In this document: piece by piece, positions 5,228 through 5,491 of the stretch
How positions within the stretch are numbered: position 1 is the first letter of the stretch
Layout: the number at the start of each line of letters is the position of its first letter
Source of the DNA: a bacterium
GTDB lineage: Bacteria; Zixibacteria; MSB-5A5; GN15; FEB-12
Assembly: GCA_030668045.1 (NCBI GenBank)
Contig: DAOUUR010000193.1
Coordinates: forward strand, 1 to 5,491
Length of the DNA stretch: 5,491 bases
Direction of reading: 5' to 3'
Made by a program: the position numbers and the translations under genes
Notes under the pieces: model-generated
Seen by the model: only the letters and a program-made list of their open reading frames with translations
Database searches by the model: none
What the model was told of the DNA's origin: nothing

Positions 5228-5491
5228 TCAAGGAACGCAATCGCTCTCCCACCAGGTGATGTCGTGGGCATCTGTCGCCGCGCCGAGCACGTCCATGTCT
5301 CCGTCACCATCCACGTCCGTCGCGTATACCGAAATGGCGCCGTCGAATGCCCCATCCACCGTGTGTTCGGTCCAGGCGGTTCCGTTGCCTGCGGTGTTCT
5401 CCCACCAGGTGATGGCATCGTCGTAATATGCCGCGCCGAGCACGTCCATGTCGCCGTCTCCGTCCACGTCTGCGGCGTATACCGACCAGGC
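5228..5491 (-). CDS. C-terminal part of an FG-GAP/VCBS-type repeat protein (runs off the right edge)
   Basis: The last 87 residues are present and the frame stays open to base 5491, so the start lies outside the window. Two copies of VYA-DVDGDGDMDVLGAA are followed by ITWWE-type strands. The Asp-x-Asp-x-Asp-Gly spacing is the calcium-binding loop of FG-GAP/VCBS propeller repeats. The repeat unit is 51 residues (153 bases). The last unit is cut short after WWE and ends in SDCVP, so the protein closes with a cysteine that may pair elsewhere. Proteins of this type are secreted or surface-exposed. A long multi-blade propeller upstream is expected but not seen. It is on the same strand as the Lcl lipoprotein gene but 186 bases upstream of it, so shared transcription is uncertain. 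Confidence 0.8.
   Translation of the reverse strand, partial: AWSVYAADVDGDGDMDVLGAAYYDDAITWWENTAGNGTAWTEHTVDGAFDGAISVYATDVDGDGDMDVLGAATDAHDITWWESDCVP
5251..5491 (-). repeat. 153-base coding tandem repeat of the FG-GAP protein
   Basis: Sequence from 5251 recurs from 5404, offset by 153 bases. By hand, about 69 of the 88 comparable bases match. Long identical runs include ACCAGGTGAT and CGCCGAGCACGTCCATGT. The divergent part encodes the variable loop between DVLGAA and ITWWE. The second copy is cut by the window edge. Confidence 0.8.

Overview
The window looks like chromosomal DNA from a deltaproteobacterium-like, Gram-negative bacterium, most likely Myxococcota or a relative. Three things suggest this: secreted lipoproteins with low-complexity Asp-Thr or Gly-Asp-Ser linkers behind the lipid anchor; an Lcl/DUF1566 lipoprotein with a cysteine-rich insert and FG-GAP-type repeats; and a trypsin-fold protease ending in two membrane helices and a short GRF tail. 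The assignment rests on recalled family habits, not on a marker gene.

Layout. Bases 1-225 hold the ends of two broken or partial genes. The first (3-127) is a C-terminal Cys/Pro peptide present twice in two reading frames. The second (163-225) is a scrap that reads as the last 20 residues of an acyl-CoA dehydrogenase. Next come two tightly coupled plus-strand genes: an exported HtrA-like serine protease (358-2010) and a beta-propeller lipoprotein with LVIVD-type repeats (2012-3157), separated by one base. A 240-base gap follows, then a plus-strand atypical short-chain dehydrogenase of the NmrA/NDUFA9-like type (3398-4336). This gene is bracketed by two directly oriented copies of a GGTGYCAGKCAC motif (3276 and 4350) and may be a separately acquired cassette. 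On the minus strand, facing it, lie an Lcl-domain lipoprotein (4415-5041) and the C-terminal end of an FG-GAP/VCBS repeat protein that runs off the right edge (5228-5491).

How the genes may work together. The protease and propeller lipoprotein are very likely one translationally coupled envelope unit. The propeller could be a partner, substrate or scaffold for the protease, but no sequence evidence identifies a substrate. The two minus-strand proteins are also surface or secreted proteins and share an orientation, but a 186-base gap makes an operon uncertain. The dehydrogenase is the only cytoplasmic enzyme and has no evident link to its neighbours. I see no RNA gene, CRISPR array, intact transposase or convincing intrinsic terminator. 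I also see no clearly new defence or biosynthetic system. The most unusual items are the flanking motif pair, the protease architecture and the gene debris at the left edge.
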